Shown: piece by piece, positions 9,201 to 20,300 of the stretch
Layout of the letters: every line of letters begins with the position of its first letter
Numbering within the stretch: the stretch's first letter is position 1
From: Branchiostoma lanceolatum
Taxonomy: Eukaryota; Chordata; Leptocardii; Amphioxiformes; Branchiostomatidae
Length of the DNA: 64,000 nt
Assembly (NCBI RefSeq): GCF_035083965.1
Contig: NC_089727.1
Location: 1,245,501 to 1,309,500, forward strand
Direction: 5' to 3'
Translations under genes and position numbers: made by a program
The notes under the pieces: generated by a model
Database searches by the model: none
What the model was told of the DNA's origin: nothing
The model's input: the letters and a program-made list of their open reading frames with translations, nothing else

Positions 9201-10770
9201 TCTCGTTAAACATCCGTTCGTTCAACTTCGTCAGCCTTCGGAGGATTTCGGAGTCGTCCGCCGATCCCGACGACTCGGCGCCTCTCCGGCCCGAACCTCG
9301 CGTCACGGTTGCCTTGTGCCCGACCCCGCCTAGCAATGATGACGACTCCCGCGCTGAAGTCCTCGAAGTTGATCTTGAAGATCCCAAAGCTTCGGCCGAG
9401 CCTTCGTAACTCCTACGGGGACTCAGGACTGGGGTGACTCCGACACTTGGTCCGTGGACGCTCGGTCGACTTGAAGCAGCGCTTTCGCGTGAAGGTTCTG
9501 AAAACAACTTAGTAGCCGACGCAGGCAAACTGTCGTTGTTTAGAGTCGTGTCCATATCACTGGCTTTTCTCTGGGAGGTCAGCTCGGATGGCCCAGACGA
9601 AACCCGTGCCAGGGCAGCCGTACTGTCGGGCGGTTGGTGAGAAGACTGTGGCTGTAAGGATGGCATCGACGGGGATTCCCTCGCGAAGGAGTCTCGGCTA
9701 CGTTCCAACGAGCGTGCGAAAAGCATGGAAGACGTCGGAGTAGATTCCCTCGTTAAGACGTCTCCCTTTTCTTGAGACTTCTGGGGAGTCAGCAGACCGG
9801 AGGATGAAGATGTGAGGTAGCCTCTCGGTAGGGAATCCCAAGGTTCAAGGTCGTCGGTACAGAGAGTTGAGGGGTAGCGGGCGGACAGCGTGCTGCTGTC
9901 CTGGCGTAGTTGACCTTGGTCGGACATGATGCTGCTGTCCCGGCGGAGTTGACCTTGGTTAGACAGGGTGCTGCTGTCCCGGCGTAGTTGACCTTGGTCA
10001 GACAGGGCACTGCTGTCCCGGCGTAGTTGACCTTGATCGGACAGGGCGCTGCTGTCCCGGCGTAGTTGACCTTGGTAGGGCAGGGTGCTGCTGTCCCGAC
10101 GGAGTTGACCTTGGTCGGATAGGGTGCTGCTGTCCCGACGGAGCTGACCTTGGTCGGACAGGGTGCTGCTGTCCCGACGGAGTTGACCTTGGTCGGACAT
10201 GGTGCTGCTGTCCCGACGGAGTTGACCTTGGTCGGACAGGGTGCTGCTGTCCCGACGGAGTTGACCTTGGTCGGACAGGGTGCTGCTGTCCCGACGGAGT
10301 TGACCTTGGTCGGACAAGGTGCTGCTGTCCCGACGGAGCTGACCTTGGTCGGACAGGGTGCTGCTGTCCCGACGGAGTTGACCTTGGTCGGACAGGGTGC
10401 TGCTGTCCCGACGGAGTTGACCTTGGTCGGACATGGTGCTGCTGTCCCGACGGAGTTGACCTTGGTCGGACAGGGTGCTGCTGTCCCGACGGAGTTGACC
10501 TTGGTCGGACAGGGTGCTGCTGTCCCGACGGAGTTGACCTTGGTCGGACAGGGTGCTGCTGTCCCGGCGAAGCTGGTCGATGCTGGCCCCTCGCGATCTC
10601 TCACTCTTGGGCGTTGACGTAAACATAACCTTCGAAGGCCTCCGGCTGACCGATTCTTCTCCGATATCCGTCAACCGCGAGGACTGCCGGCTGGCCGAGG
10701 GCGTGACGTCGGGAGTGCCCTCGGGCGAGATGGTGGACAGGGAGGAGTCGGGCCCGAGGGGGCTCGCCAT
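6228..10770 (-). CDS. Unrecognised four-exon gene with RRDSST repeats
   Basis: Exons on the minus strand: 10770-9145, 8818-7977, 7391-7180 (or from 7385) and 6364-6228. All have GT-AG borders, phases agree throughout, and the sum is 938 aa. I start at 10770 (GACCATGG, a strong context). Exon 1 is Ser-rich with eighteen 13-residue units (QLRRDSSTLSDQG type) and ends in a coiled coil (about ILRRLTKLNERMFNENDLL). Exon 2 has three 27-residue units (ESSVRSSRDT..RRRA..SGPDP) and a second helical part. Exons 3-4 encode a compact, conserved-looking C-terminus (TATLRLYGFDFQRHPFFMTD, DWDKYSFVHQ, DMLVVLDCLLALAREDG). I do not recognise the family. The RRDS units resemble basophilic-kinase sites, so a phosphorylated cytoplasmic scaffold is a guess only. 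An AATAAA on the minus strand at 6190-6185 follows the stop. Confidence 0.75.
6359..7110. repeat. Tandem repeat carrying the acceptor border of the last exon (6228-6364)
   Basis: Two nested repeat levels. A short unit of about 31 bp (GGTAACCTGGGGATAGAACACGCGTAACTAT-like) recurs many times. A longer unit adds about 55 bp copied from the start of the last exon (reading YQDPELLREAVGRLVPDPF on the minus strand). Truncated exon copies lie near 6460-6515, 6650-6705, 6775-6830 and 6898-6955. Each copy keeps a CCCCAG acceptor but lacks the rest of the exon. Confidence 0.85.
7403..7666. repeat. ATGA microsatellite and CA microsatellite inside an intron
   Basis: Short ATGA run at about 7406-7427 and CA-rich run at about 7634-7666. 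Both lie in intron 2 of the unrecognised minus-strand gene. Confidence 0.85.
8411..8650 (-). repeat. 81-bp coding repeat, three units
   Basis: The motif CACCGAGCTCTC recurs at about 8411, 8492 and 8573, an 81-bp period that encodes 27-residue units in exon 2 of the unrecognised gene. Units differ at several codons but keep frame. Confidence 0.8.
9873..10575 (-). repeat. 39-bp coding minisatellite, 18 units
   Basis: Eighteen in-frame units of 39 bp encode QLRRDSSTLSDQG and close variants (T to M, A or I; D to N). The first units are nearly identical and the 5'-most plus-strand (C-terminal) units are more diverged, as in arrays that grow at one end. The opposite strand is also open but is only a shadow. 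Confidence 0.9.
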
Positions 10771-10776
10771 GGTCAC

Positions 10777-11045
10777 AACGGTTTTCCTGAAGCCGGTGTT
10801 ACAACACTTCTGGTGAAGCCCTGAGTTACAACAGTTTTTGTGAAGCCTATGTTACAACACCTTCTGTATAGTCCGCCGTTTTACAATACTTTTCGTGGAG
10901 TCTGTGTTACAGTAATTTTCGTGAAGCCGGTGTTTACAACACGTTTCGTGATGCCCGCCCTGTTACACTATTCCTGAAATCTATGTTACAAAAATATTCG
11001 CAAAGATTGTTACATGACTGTTCCTGAAGCCTGTTTTCGTAAAGC
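10777..11045. repeat. Degenerate 30-35-bp repeat running up to the start codon of the minus-strand gene
   Basis: On the minus strand about eight units read GGCTTCA-(C/G)-AAAA-TGTTGTAACNCNGG. The last unit reads GGCTTCAGGAAAACCGTTGT and then GACCATGG, so the start codon context is itself one repeat unit. The last unit also has a possible acceptor (CGGCTTCAG). Confidence 0.7.
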
Positions 11046-14000
11046 GCTAACCTGTGACTTGTCAGGCATACGCAGGGCAGTCTGGTATGTTGTGTGCGTA
11101 CGTTGCTATCCTGTATTGTTACGTCAGAACAGTTGTTCGAGAACACAAACGAAATAATGAATAGTCACTACTCTTAGCTCTACTCTTCCGTCATAAAAGT
11201 TGTTTATTTGGAAATGGGAAGTTAAAAATGAGATTTGGCCCTAATGTAACACACGATCAGAAGCTCGGCTTTTCTAGAGCGAAAACTTGACTGTCTTATC
11301 TGAAAATTACGTTTGAAATCCCATCACAACAGCGCTTCCGACTATGACTTTGCGTTCTGGAACGTTAATGGAACACTAGCCTGCATTGCACTTCAGGACC
11401 GACAGGGGTCGCTCTAAATTACGCTAGCTCCACTTCTCTGTTGTTATTTCTTTGCAAACAAACAGGTCATTGAATCAAGGTTAACCTCCTAGATTAAAAT
11501 CAAATACGGCAAATAAAAGATCGGTTCTAATGGGAACATTTGTCACCATCTCAAACACATACAAGAAAAAAAAGGAATCGAAGTGTCTTCAGAAAAGTAT
11601 GTACATCTTTATTTCTTTACATACAGTCCCAACTTTCTATCACTAATAATCTTATCTACCACGATATATTTTTACATGTTTTTTTCACTCCATTTTTCTT
11701 CTGGATGAAAATCCGAGAGTCCTTAACATAAGGCTCCGGATGAACGAACAACCTGACGAGACAAAGTTTGGGATTTTGGACAGAGAATTCATAAATGCTG
11801 AGGATTGTTTTCTTGTGCTAGCACAGAAAAAATATTGCGTCACAAAAAGGTTGGTGAGGGATCAAGATCATACGCTTACAAGGAGTCTACCAAAGATAAT
11901 CTTGGGTTGGAACTTGGTTGTGATCTTAGAGAATTCCGGGGTAGGCAGGGTTCGTTATAAAAGTGTGGAAAGTTTGCACCAGGATGATTTTGAATATCAA
12001 TATCAGAAAGAAGACAGAAAAAAAACCGAAGAGACCGAAGAATGAAATAAGTGCCGAAAGAAAACTTTCACAAAACCTATATCTGGGTTTTGAAACTAAA
12101 ACATAATGTATGTTGTGTTTTTCCTGTGAAAGCCCAACATTGGTTTATCTACAATCGAGCTGCTGTAGTGATGGAAAACTTGACCATGGAATTCTATCTT
12201 TCCACAATGGTGGTAAAATGTGCTGTATCAGCAAGAAAGTACAACAACTGGTTTTCACATCAGCAAGACTTGTCGGGTTCTGATATACATTTGTACATTA
12301 TAGATACAGTTTGGGGAACATTTCATGACGTTACACTGAAGTCTTGTTCTTCAGGGCATCTAGAAAATTCAGCCCTGTTCATAGAATATATATGAGGTAC
12401 ATGGACATTGTAACAGAAGCTTCTACAAAACTTGCCTTTACTCTGCAAATAACAACATCCTTACAAATACATGCGCTTGGCCTGGGTTTTCAATAAGGAC
12501 GAATCTGAAACTTGATAACAAATTTGGCAAAAAATTTCCAAAGAACTACAAGGAGGGTAAAACATTTTCTGAGGAAAACGTTTTTCTTTGTCATGATTCA
12601 AAAGAACGTACTACATGTGTAACCTAGATTCTCGTACATGAAAACAATGGACTCTAGTATTTGGCAACCATGGTTAGCAAACACATGTCTTCTTGACAGA
12701 CAAGGTTATATAATTCCTTAGAACAATGTTTATACATATATAATAGATCTATTTCTTCTTCTTCAAAAAAGTTAATCTGTACTTCGTGGCAGAATAGGAA
12801 AATTGTGGATTTTTGCATAGAAAATCTACTATTTCATTTCATAATAGATGGCAAGAAAGATCATTTTGGTACAAAGTCTATTCTAACTATAAATTCACAC
12901 ACAGATAACTCTTGGCCAAACGTCTGACATTGGGCCTGGCGAGTTGTATCAAAGCATGCAAGAACATCGAGTCATGGCGAGTCCCCCATAGTTTCAGTCA
13001 GGACTTCCTTTGTTACAAAGATAGCTTCACAGTCTAGACTTTCTTTGTTTCAAAGATACCAAATGTACAGCTCAAACTCTGGGACAAACAGACATCTTTA
13101 TAAACACCTACTTATATCTGGGCCTCTCGCAACACAAGTGTTAGGTGAGTATTAGAAGAGCTCAAGATGTAACAGATGTAACAGTTTCAAGGACTTACAT
13201 TTAGAGACTGCATTGGCATATCTAATACTTAAGAAGTTTACACAACTACTAAGCTGTGTCCCACAGGGGCATGGCGCCTGCAGTACCACACTCTGCCATT
13301 AGGGGTCATCACAGTATAAATCTGACAGAGCAACTACATTATCTGATGCAGCCTGAGGGCAGAGATACCACCACCACAAGGCAGAGATAGCACGCCCAAG
13401 ATGTGCCCTGAGAAATGATTTGTTGTCCCCTGGGAAGTCTATGTAACCTGTTGTCTAGCTTCTTGCTACATCAGTACTGGCTCACTGTCAGCCAATCAGC
13501 CAATCAGCCACTCCCCCTCCTGCTGTTGGAGGGAAAGTTTCCAACCAATCACGTCACTGCCTACAGTCAAGAGGCACCGTGATTGGCTGGTGAAATTCTC
13601 CCCCATCAGCACTGGCCAGCCGTCAGCCAATCCCCCTCCTGCTGTTGGAGGGAAAGTTACCAGCCAATCACGTCGCTGCCTACAGTCAAGAGGCAACGTG
13701 ATTGGCTGGTGACATTCTCCCCCATCAGCACTGGCCAGCCGTCAGCCAATCAGCCACTCCCCCTCCTGCTGTTGGAGGGAAAGTTACCAGCCAATCATGT
13801 CGCTGCCTACAGTCAAGAGGCAACGTGATTGGCTGGTGACATTCTCCCCCATCAGCACTGGCAAGCAGTCAGCCAATCAGCCACTCCCCCTCCTGCTGTT
13901 GGAGGGAAAGTTACTAGCCAATCATGTCGCTGCCTACAGTCAAGAGGCAACGTAATTGGCAGCACTGGCTAACTGTCAGCCAATCCCCCTCCTGCTGTTG

Positions 14001-14394
14001 GAGGGAAAGCTACCAGCCAATCACATCGCTGCCTACAGTCAACAGGCAAGGTGATTGGCTAGTGACATTCCCTCCATCAGCACTAGCTAGTTGTTAGCCA
14101 GTCAGCCACTCCCCCTCATGCTGTTGGAGGGAAAGTTACCAGCCAATCACGTCGCCGGCTGTTGTCAAGAGGCAACATGATTGGCTGATGATTCTCCCTC
14201 CATCATCAGGGGTGTGTGTGTCTGATTGGCTGACAGTTAGCCAGCACCAATGCTGCATGCAAGAAGTGCAGATTTCAAGCTGGTACGCCAGGGTTGTTGC
14301 TTGATACAAGCGGCGGTCCTGGCATGACAGGATGTTTGCGAGCCATGGAGAGTTCCGTGTTGTTGTGCTTTGGTTTGCTGCTACGGCGAGGTGA
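11046..14394 (-). other. Probable 3'-UTR of ubinuclein, no other gene seen
   Basis: No convincing coding region. If the ubinuclein stop at 14397-14395 is right, the nearest AATAAA on the minus strand is at 11613-11608, giving a 3'-UTR of about 2.8 kb that contains the minisatellite at 13480-14230. A second AATAAA (minus) is at 11208-11203. The short plus-strand frames at 11740-12045 and 12051-12395 show no family features. Confidence 0.4.
13480..14230. repeat. 98-128-bp minisatellite with inverted CCAAT motifs
   Basis: TGCTGTTGGAGGG marks six units at about 13521, 13640, 13768, 13894, 13992 and 14119. Each unit contains CCAGCCAATCA and, about 30 bp on, GTGATTGGCTGG, so each can fold into a hairpin. 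It lies in the presumed 3'-UTR of ubinuclein. Confidence 0.85.
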
Positions 14395-17300
14395 CTACTG
14401 GATCTGTCTGTGAGGCGAGGTGGAGTTGTTGCTGCTGCTGTGGCTCTGGCTCTTCGCTTCTGAAACAAGAGTTGGAACAGGAACAGTTAACAAGCAACTC
14501 GCACCACCGTCGCTCTCACAATGCCTTCCCTCGCTGTACCAATTAGATTTCCTGGTTCTCAGGACAGACATGCAGGTTTCACGATTGAAGCAAGGAACAT
14601 GGCAAGTGCAAAGCTAACTAACCTAAAACCAAATGTTCGCAAATCAATCAAAACGATCTGTTGAACACAGGATTTGGGCAATTCCATTTGACAAGCAGGG
14701 ATGGACAATTTGTTGCTAGAAAGCTGCATGATTTTAACGTTTTTTAGAAGGCTACACCAATTTTCTCAAAAGTTTCTCGGATCTAAAACAAACAAAAATA
14801 CTTTTTTCTGATGGCTGTATTTTGGGACAAACTGTTTCAGGGAGTGAATAGGCATGATGTAAGATGCAAGTTTTTCTCCCCGGATTCTCTGTTCATTGTG
14901 ACTTCTAGCTAAATTTTCACTTTAAAATGTCCGGGAAACTTGGAAATAAATTGGTGTGGCCTAAGGGTTTTCAAGAAACAACACTGTACAGCACTTCAAA
15001 CACAAAATTGAAAGCCATTGAATGGTATCTCAGCAAACAACATCAGCATATGCATATCCTACAATAACAGAAACAACTTCTTCATACATCATACAATGCT
15101 ACCAAATTCAGCAACCCTTCATAAGGGCTGGACCTGTGCTGTCTACTGGTAAGAAGTTGACTCCACGTCTCAAGACGTACTGTGAGAACTTGGTGTCAGA
15201 GATAAGACTTCTGCAGTGCAGGTGAATTAAAGGGTGCTCGGCTGTGACTTAGCAGTACAGTACTCAGGCCAACGCATGCATATACATGTAGGTAAACATG
15301 TAGTCAGAGGCCAGCATGCAACAAGTACAGTAACCGCACAAAAGCTTCTCAAGTTCCTTCTTAGAATTCTCTTCAAGGCCACAGCAAGTAGATTTTATGG
15401 ATGATAGCTTCTGCAGACTCGAAGTATAATGTGGGAGCGCAAAAAAAATATGGACCGAGAAAACCAGATGACAATTTTCAAAATAGAGGATTGAAAGACA
15501 AGAATTGAAGCGACAAAACATGGCATCATAGCCAATAAGTCTTCCACATAATCATGCATTTCTGTACTAAAGAAGTGCAGAAAGTGACACCAGACTGAGT
15601 GTGGTAGCCTAGTGTCACTACAACTACACTCAAGACTATCACACTGATGTCACTTAATTATCATCTGTATCTTTTTTTTATTCATTGTTTTCAGGATTTC
15701 TATTACTGTACTCTAAGACTTGTAATGTCGACCATTGCCAAAAAGAGAAAACATTTTTTTTTTTAAACAAAATCTGGCAAAAATCGATGGACACATCCAC
15801 AAAATCTACTTGCTGTTGCCTCAAAAAGTTAGCCAAGTTTCCCCATGTGTTGAAGGGGGAGCGGTGAGTAGTAGAGGAGGTGCTGTGCAGTGCAGTGATT
15901 GGAGGAGGAGGAGAGAGGAGCCACCTTTGGGCAGACTGCCACCCGAGCCGGGCCGACTGAGACATGCCATGATATCTGCAGAGCACAAACACCAGGTGAA
16001 AACAAGGGAGCGACACGGCAGCGCTCGGACGGCCACTCCTAGTCAATCTGTCGGTTCTCGGATAGAAACAAAAATACAGCAATGCTGTACTGAACGATTA
16101 AGATGAAAACAGGGTATGATGGAAAAATCTATACCTTGGTACACCCCCCCCCCCAAAAAGTTACTCAAGCAACTGGATAAAATTGTGAAACAGTCAGACG
16201 TTTCAGACAGTATCTGCTGTCTTTTGTCAGTGACTAAGGAAAGATGTGGCAGAACTAGGTTTTATACCAAACCTCTGAATAGATATGTTAATGAAGTGAA
16301 GACAATTTCAGATGGTTCAAAAGGACTTGGTACACACAGTTTGAGGGAATAATTAATCTTTTGTAATTTTCAGCAGTGAAAGATTTTAATGTGTTTGAAG
16401 GCCACGCCAATTTTATTTCTTGGTTGACGGATTTTTATTTTCAAAAAAAATTTTTTTTAGAAAAAAACAAATCAAGAAAACAGAAGGCTGGCCCAGCCTT
16501 CTGTTTTCATGATTTTTTTTTTCTAATTTTTTTTTTTACATAAAAATCCGTTAACCAAGAATTAGATTGGTGTGGCCTAAGTTTGCAGCTGGAACAATTG
16601 GTGGAAACAGTGGAATACACTGGAACTGCATAAATCACAGTGCCCATCCACCCCCAAGCCCTGTTTTCATCTTGACCACTGAGGTTTTTTTTATCTACAT
16701 GTAAAATATCCGAAAACCGGGGAAATGAGCAGAAGTGGCCCCGGCACCTGCCATGTCCGGTGTACTCTGTGGCAAGCATGCACTGAGAACACGGAGTCTG
16801 GAAAAGTCATGGAGTGATTATGGAACAAAAGAACACCGTCACACTGCACAGACTGGTGTGAGCAAAACAAGAATTCAGTATACAGTGGATACCGGTAAGT
16901 ATAAGGAAACATCAAATAATGATGTTAAAGTATTGAACTTTAGTAATAGCAGTGAACAATAAAGTTTTAATTAAAAAAAAAACTAAAAAAAACAGCCGTG
17001 TTGTTGGCATCCTACAGTAGTAGCATGACATGCATGATAAAAAATATACATAATATATACACACCACAGGTTGTCTGTTAAATTATTTGACTAAGACAAT
17101 ATGAGACATACTTTTCTACTTTGTAAGAAGTAGGCTATCAAAAGTATAGCTAGTACATGTATGTGTGAAAGCACAATCAGATGTTTCTAAAGCATACAGT
17201 ACATGTATGGCTACGCTTTTCACAAAACATGCAAAGCACTGACCAATACATTTTCTTTCATACAGTTTTAGTCTTGAAGGGTTTATGTTAACTATGAACT

Positions 17301-20300
17301 TTAAATAAAGGTTAGGTTTGATGTTTTCTATCCAGGACAAAATAAACACATTCAACAGGCTTCTATTATGCACAGAGTCTGCCATGCTGCTACATGGGTA
17401 TGGGGTTAACATGCATCCAAGCTGAAAACTAGAACTGGTTTGTGTCCTTGGTTCTTTGACATTCCGTAAAAAAATGGGGGGGGGGGGGGGGACGATAAAA
17501 AAAACACTGCTTCAGTCAATACAGATGTGTAAAAGCGCAGTACATTACAGTCAAAACTGGCCAAGACAACCACGATATGATTTGGTCTATGTGGACAGGT
17601 GGTGACTATAGACAGGATTCTCAATACTTGTGTTCATGGGAAAGAAATTCTGCACATGTGAGACCTCCCAAAGTGGTCACACTAGTGGTCCTAATGTAGA
17701 GGTGATCACTTGTACAGGTTTGACTAATTTAATGTACAATTGTAAAATCTTAGCTTCTCTAGTTTCTCTTGAGGACCAAATTTTGTTTATTTATTTCAGT
17801 CCAAGATCCAAGGAATAAAATTGCACCATGCAGCCTTCAGGGTGACCCTGTGGGAAATACGTTGACAATAAGAAACGAAGTAAAGATGGAAAAAAGCAGC
17901 AGCATGCAGCGAGCATTAAGGCGATAGGGCCTTGAAAATCAATGTTGTGCTTTCGATTAAGGTCCTGAAAAAAAGAGCCGGTACACATGTAGGTAGGGAT
18001 TCATCTCTTTTGTTCTAGATTTCTGTCGAAGTGATTCAACAGATATATTGTACAGAATGAGATACACTGTACAAACACAAGTAGTTTGGTTTGGTGGGTT
18101 GGTTTATTTAACCGTTTGAAAAGCGGCCTGCAGGCCGACTTGAGTTTTTCATGAATAAACAAAGGTTCAAACAATCTTTATTTGTAACAGAAATATGGAA
18201 AACATGTTGGAAAATGATTAAAAAAAAATTTAATCCCTCATATCAAAAATTTCCCTTGCCAGCAATCGACCTAAAAAAGGGCAGGGTCAGCAGGTTTTTG
18301 CAAGGGTTGGTCGGATAATCCGAAACACAACTTGTTCTCTAGGCCTAAGCAGGCAGGCAAGCAAGCAAGCAGGCAGGCAAGCAGGCAAGCAGGCAGGCAG
18401 GCAGGCAAGACGGCAAAGTCGACATGAAAAAAAGTCTAACCGTGGAGCCTCCCACTACCAAGACTTTCAGGGACTGAAACATTAAATGCATGTATGACAA
18501 ACACATAAACATCATGTAAAAACACTTTTCATCACACATCAAAAACATTTTATAGTAACAAAACACTAAAACATACATGCATATTCCTGACAAAGAGCAC
18601 AAAAGCATCGTGGTGAGTGCAAAAAGTAGCTGCTAGTTTAGCTATTCTAGTGACTTTAGACTGCAAAGGCATCTAGTACAGTCAAAACTGCCCAAGAAGA
18701 CCACCCAGGGGTCCAATAAAATCTGGTCTATGTGAACAGGTCGTCACTACAGTAACGATTCTTAAAAAAGTGCCGGTGAAACGAAATTTCCTCTATCATT
18801 CTCATAAAAAGTTTCGTCTTTTCTAAAAATCAAGTCAATTGTATTGTGTGGCAAATTAGTAATGCGCCATGACGTCACAGAAAGGACTACTTAAGCTAGT
18901 ATGTCTAGAAATACTTTCTGTGATGTCACAAAGCATTGCTAATTTGCACACACATTTTACTGGCGCTTTAATGCGTATGTTAACGGGAAAAATTATCTAA
19001 CGGACCACCAAAAAGTGGTGATATTGGCCAGGTGGTTATTATGTAGAGGCGGTCACTTGCACAGGTTTGACTGGACTTGAAATGTAAGTGTTGGTCACTC
19101 TGAGAAATCATACAGGCCGAGAAGAGACCAAGCTTACCGGAGAAAGCTTGTGAGAACTGGTTGCCTGGATACGGTTGCCGGGTGGGGCTGCTACGGAGGG
19201 TGCCAAACGGAGGCAAAGAGCCGCCTGCTGAGGGAAGAAGCATTTTCCGTTGACTACAAAAATTATTGTTGTTCGTCACTCGTTTACTGGCAATGACATC
19301 CAGTTAGGGCCAGGTTACACATACGTCATACGGTCGCAATCTGGAGCCATTCCTGGGATAGTCGTGAACATGTCTGGCAAAATTCAGCTGTCTTCCTACA
19401 GCAATGGAAAGACTTTTGCCTAGCTTTGGTAGTTCGCACACGAAAGTCATACCATGCACATGGAAATACCTTCAACAAATTTTCTTTGCAACAAACAGTT
19501 AATAATGACCAGGAAAACCAGCATGTTCACTCACAAGTACTACTGAATAATCAAACTTGACCACTAAGTCTAAGAGCTACACTGGTCTTTGCTCGTCCTT
19601 TTTTTCACATTGCATATACTATGATCATCAGTTATAGAAACAAAATGGTGCCCAGTTTATAATAGACAATACAGTAGCAAATACATGTAGCAACACACAG
19701 GTCACATGCAGATTTGCTTCCATTGATGGTTATGATATCATGTACAGCCAGGGGTAACATTTCACCTTGAAAGTTCACTGTGGGTGGTTGACCTTTAACC
19801 TTGGAACTTGTGCCCCTTCCTGCATCAGCAGGGTGGGTGGAACAGGGGTCATATAAGGTCAAGGTCATACAAGATGGCTATAAAATACGGTAGTACTGCT
19901 AGAACCTGTTTTTTTCTTCAAATACTTGCACATTTATGTAGTGACGTCTTTACATCGAAAATTGTGAACTTCCAGCATTTTGGACATGTTATTTCTACTT
20001 ACACATATCAGTACATGTACTGTCACAGAATCCTAAAACTTGAAATAGAAATGTACAGGACATCAAATAAAAAATGTCCATGTTTCCTTTTTTGCTGGCT
20101 GTGTGTGCTAAAATAGCAGGCGAAATTCAGAAAAATTCATTTTTCAAACTACATACACAAGCCGAAGATGCTTGCATGTGAAATCCTGCAAGCTACAAAC
20201 ATTGCATGATTGTATGTGTGTTGACAATAAGCCTGTTCACTGAACTGCACATGCACAGCGAGATGCACTGTGGGTAATATGTCAAAGTTCAAGGCCCTGA

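Larger units (their letters stand above)
14395..19227 (-). other. UBN1: Tentative 3' exons of ubinuclein (exons 22-24)
   Basis: Exon 21 ends at a strong donor (GGACCAG then GTATGAG) in phase 1. Candidate 22 (19227-19138) has a strong pyrimidine tract and reads [18 protein letters not shown] in phase 1, ending at GTAAGC. Candidate 23 (15975-15925, 51 bp, phase 1 to 1) reads [17 protein letters not shown]. Candidate 24 (from 14459) reads [20 protein letters not shown] and stops at 14397-14395. Alternatives: no splicing at exon 21 gives a stop at 20689-20687, or exon 23 reads on to a stop at 15823-15821. Confidence 0.5.

Noticed and set aside
9873-10575. CRISPR-like regular 39-bp array
   Set aside because: No unique spacers, units are coding and in frame, and the host is an animal.
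10150-10617. Plus-strand repeat frame opposite the RRDSST exon, and the minus-strand frame at 9789-10604
   Set aside because: Shadows of the 39-bp coding repeat, which is open in other frames because it lacks stop codons. The RRDSST frame is the one that joins downstream exons in phase.
11740-12395. Two plus-strand frames of 101 and 114 codons
   Set aside because: No domain, no splice context, no codon pattern; region fits a 3'-UTR on the other strand.
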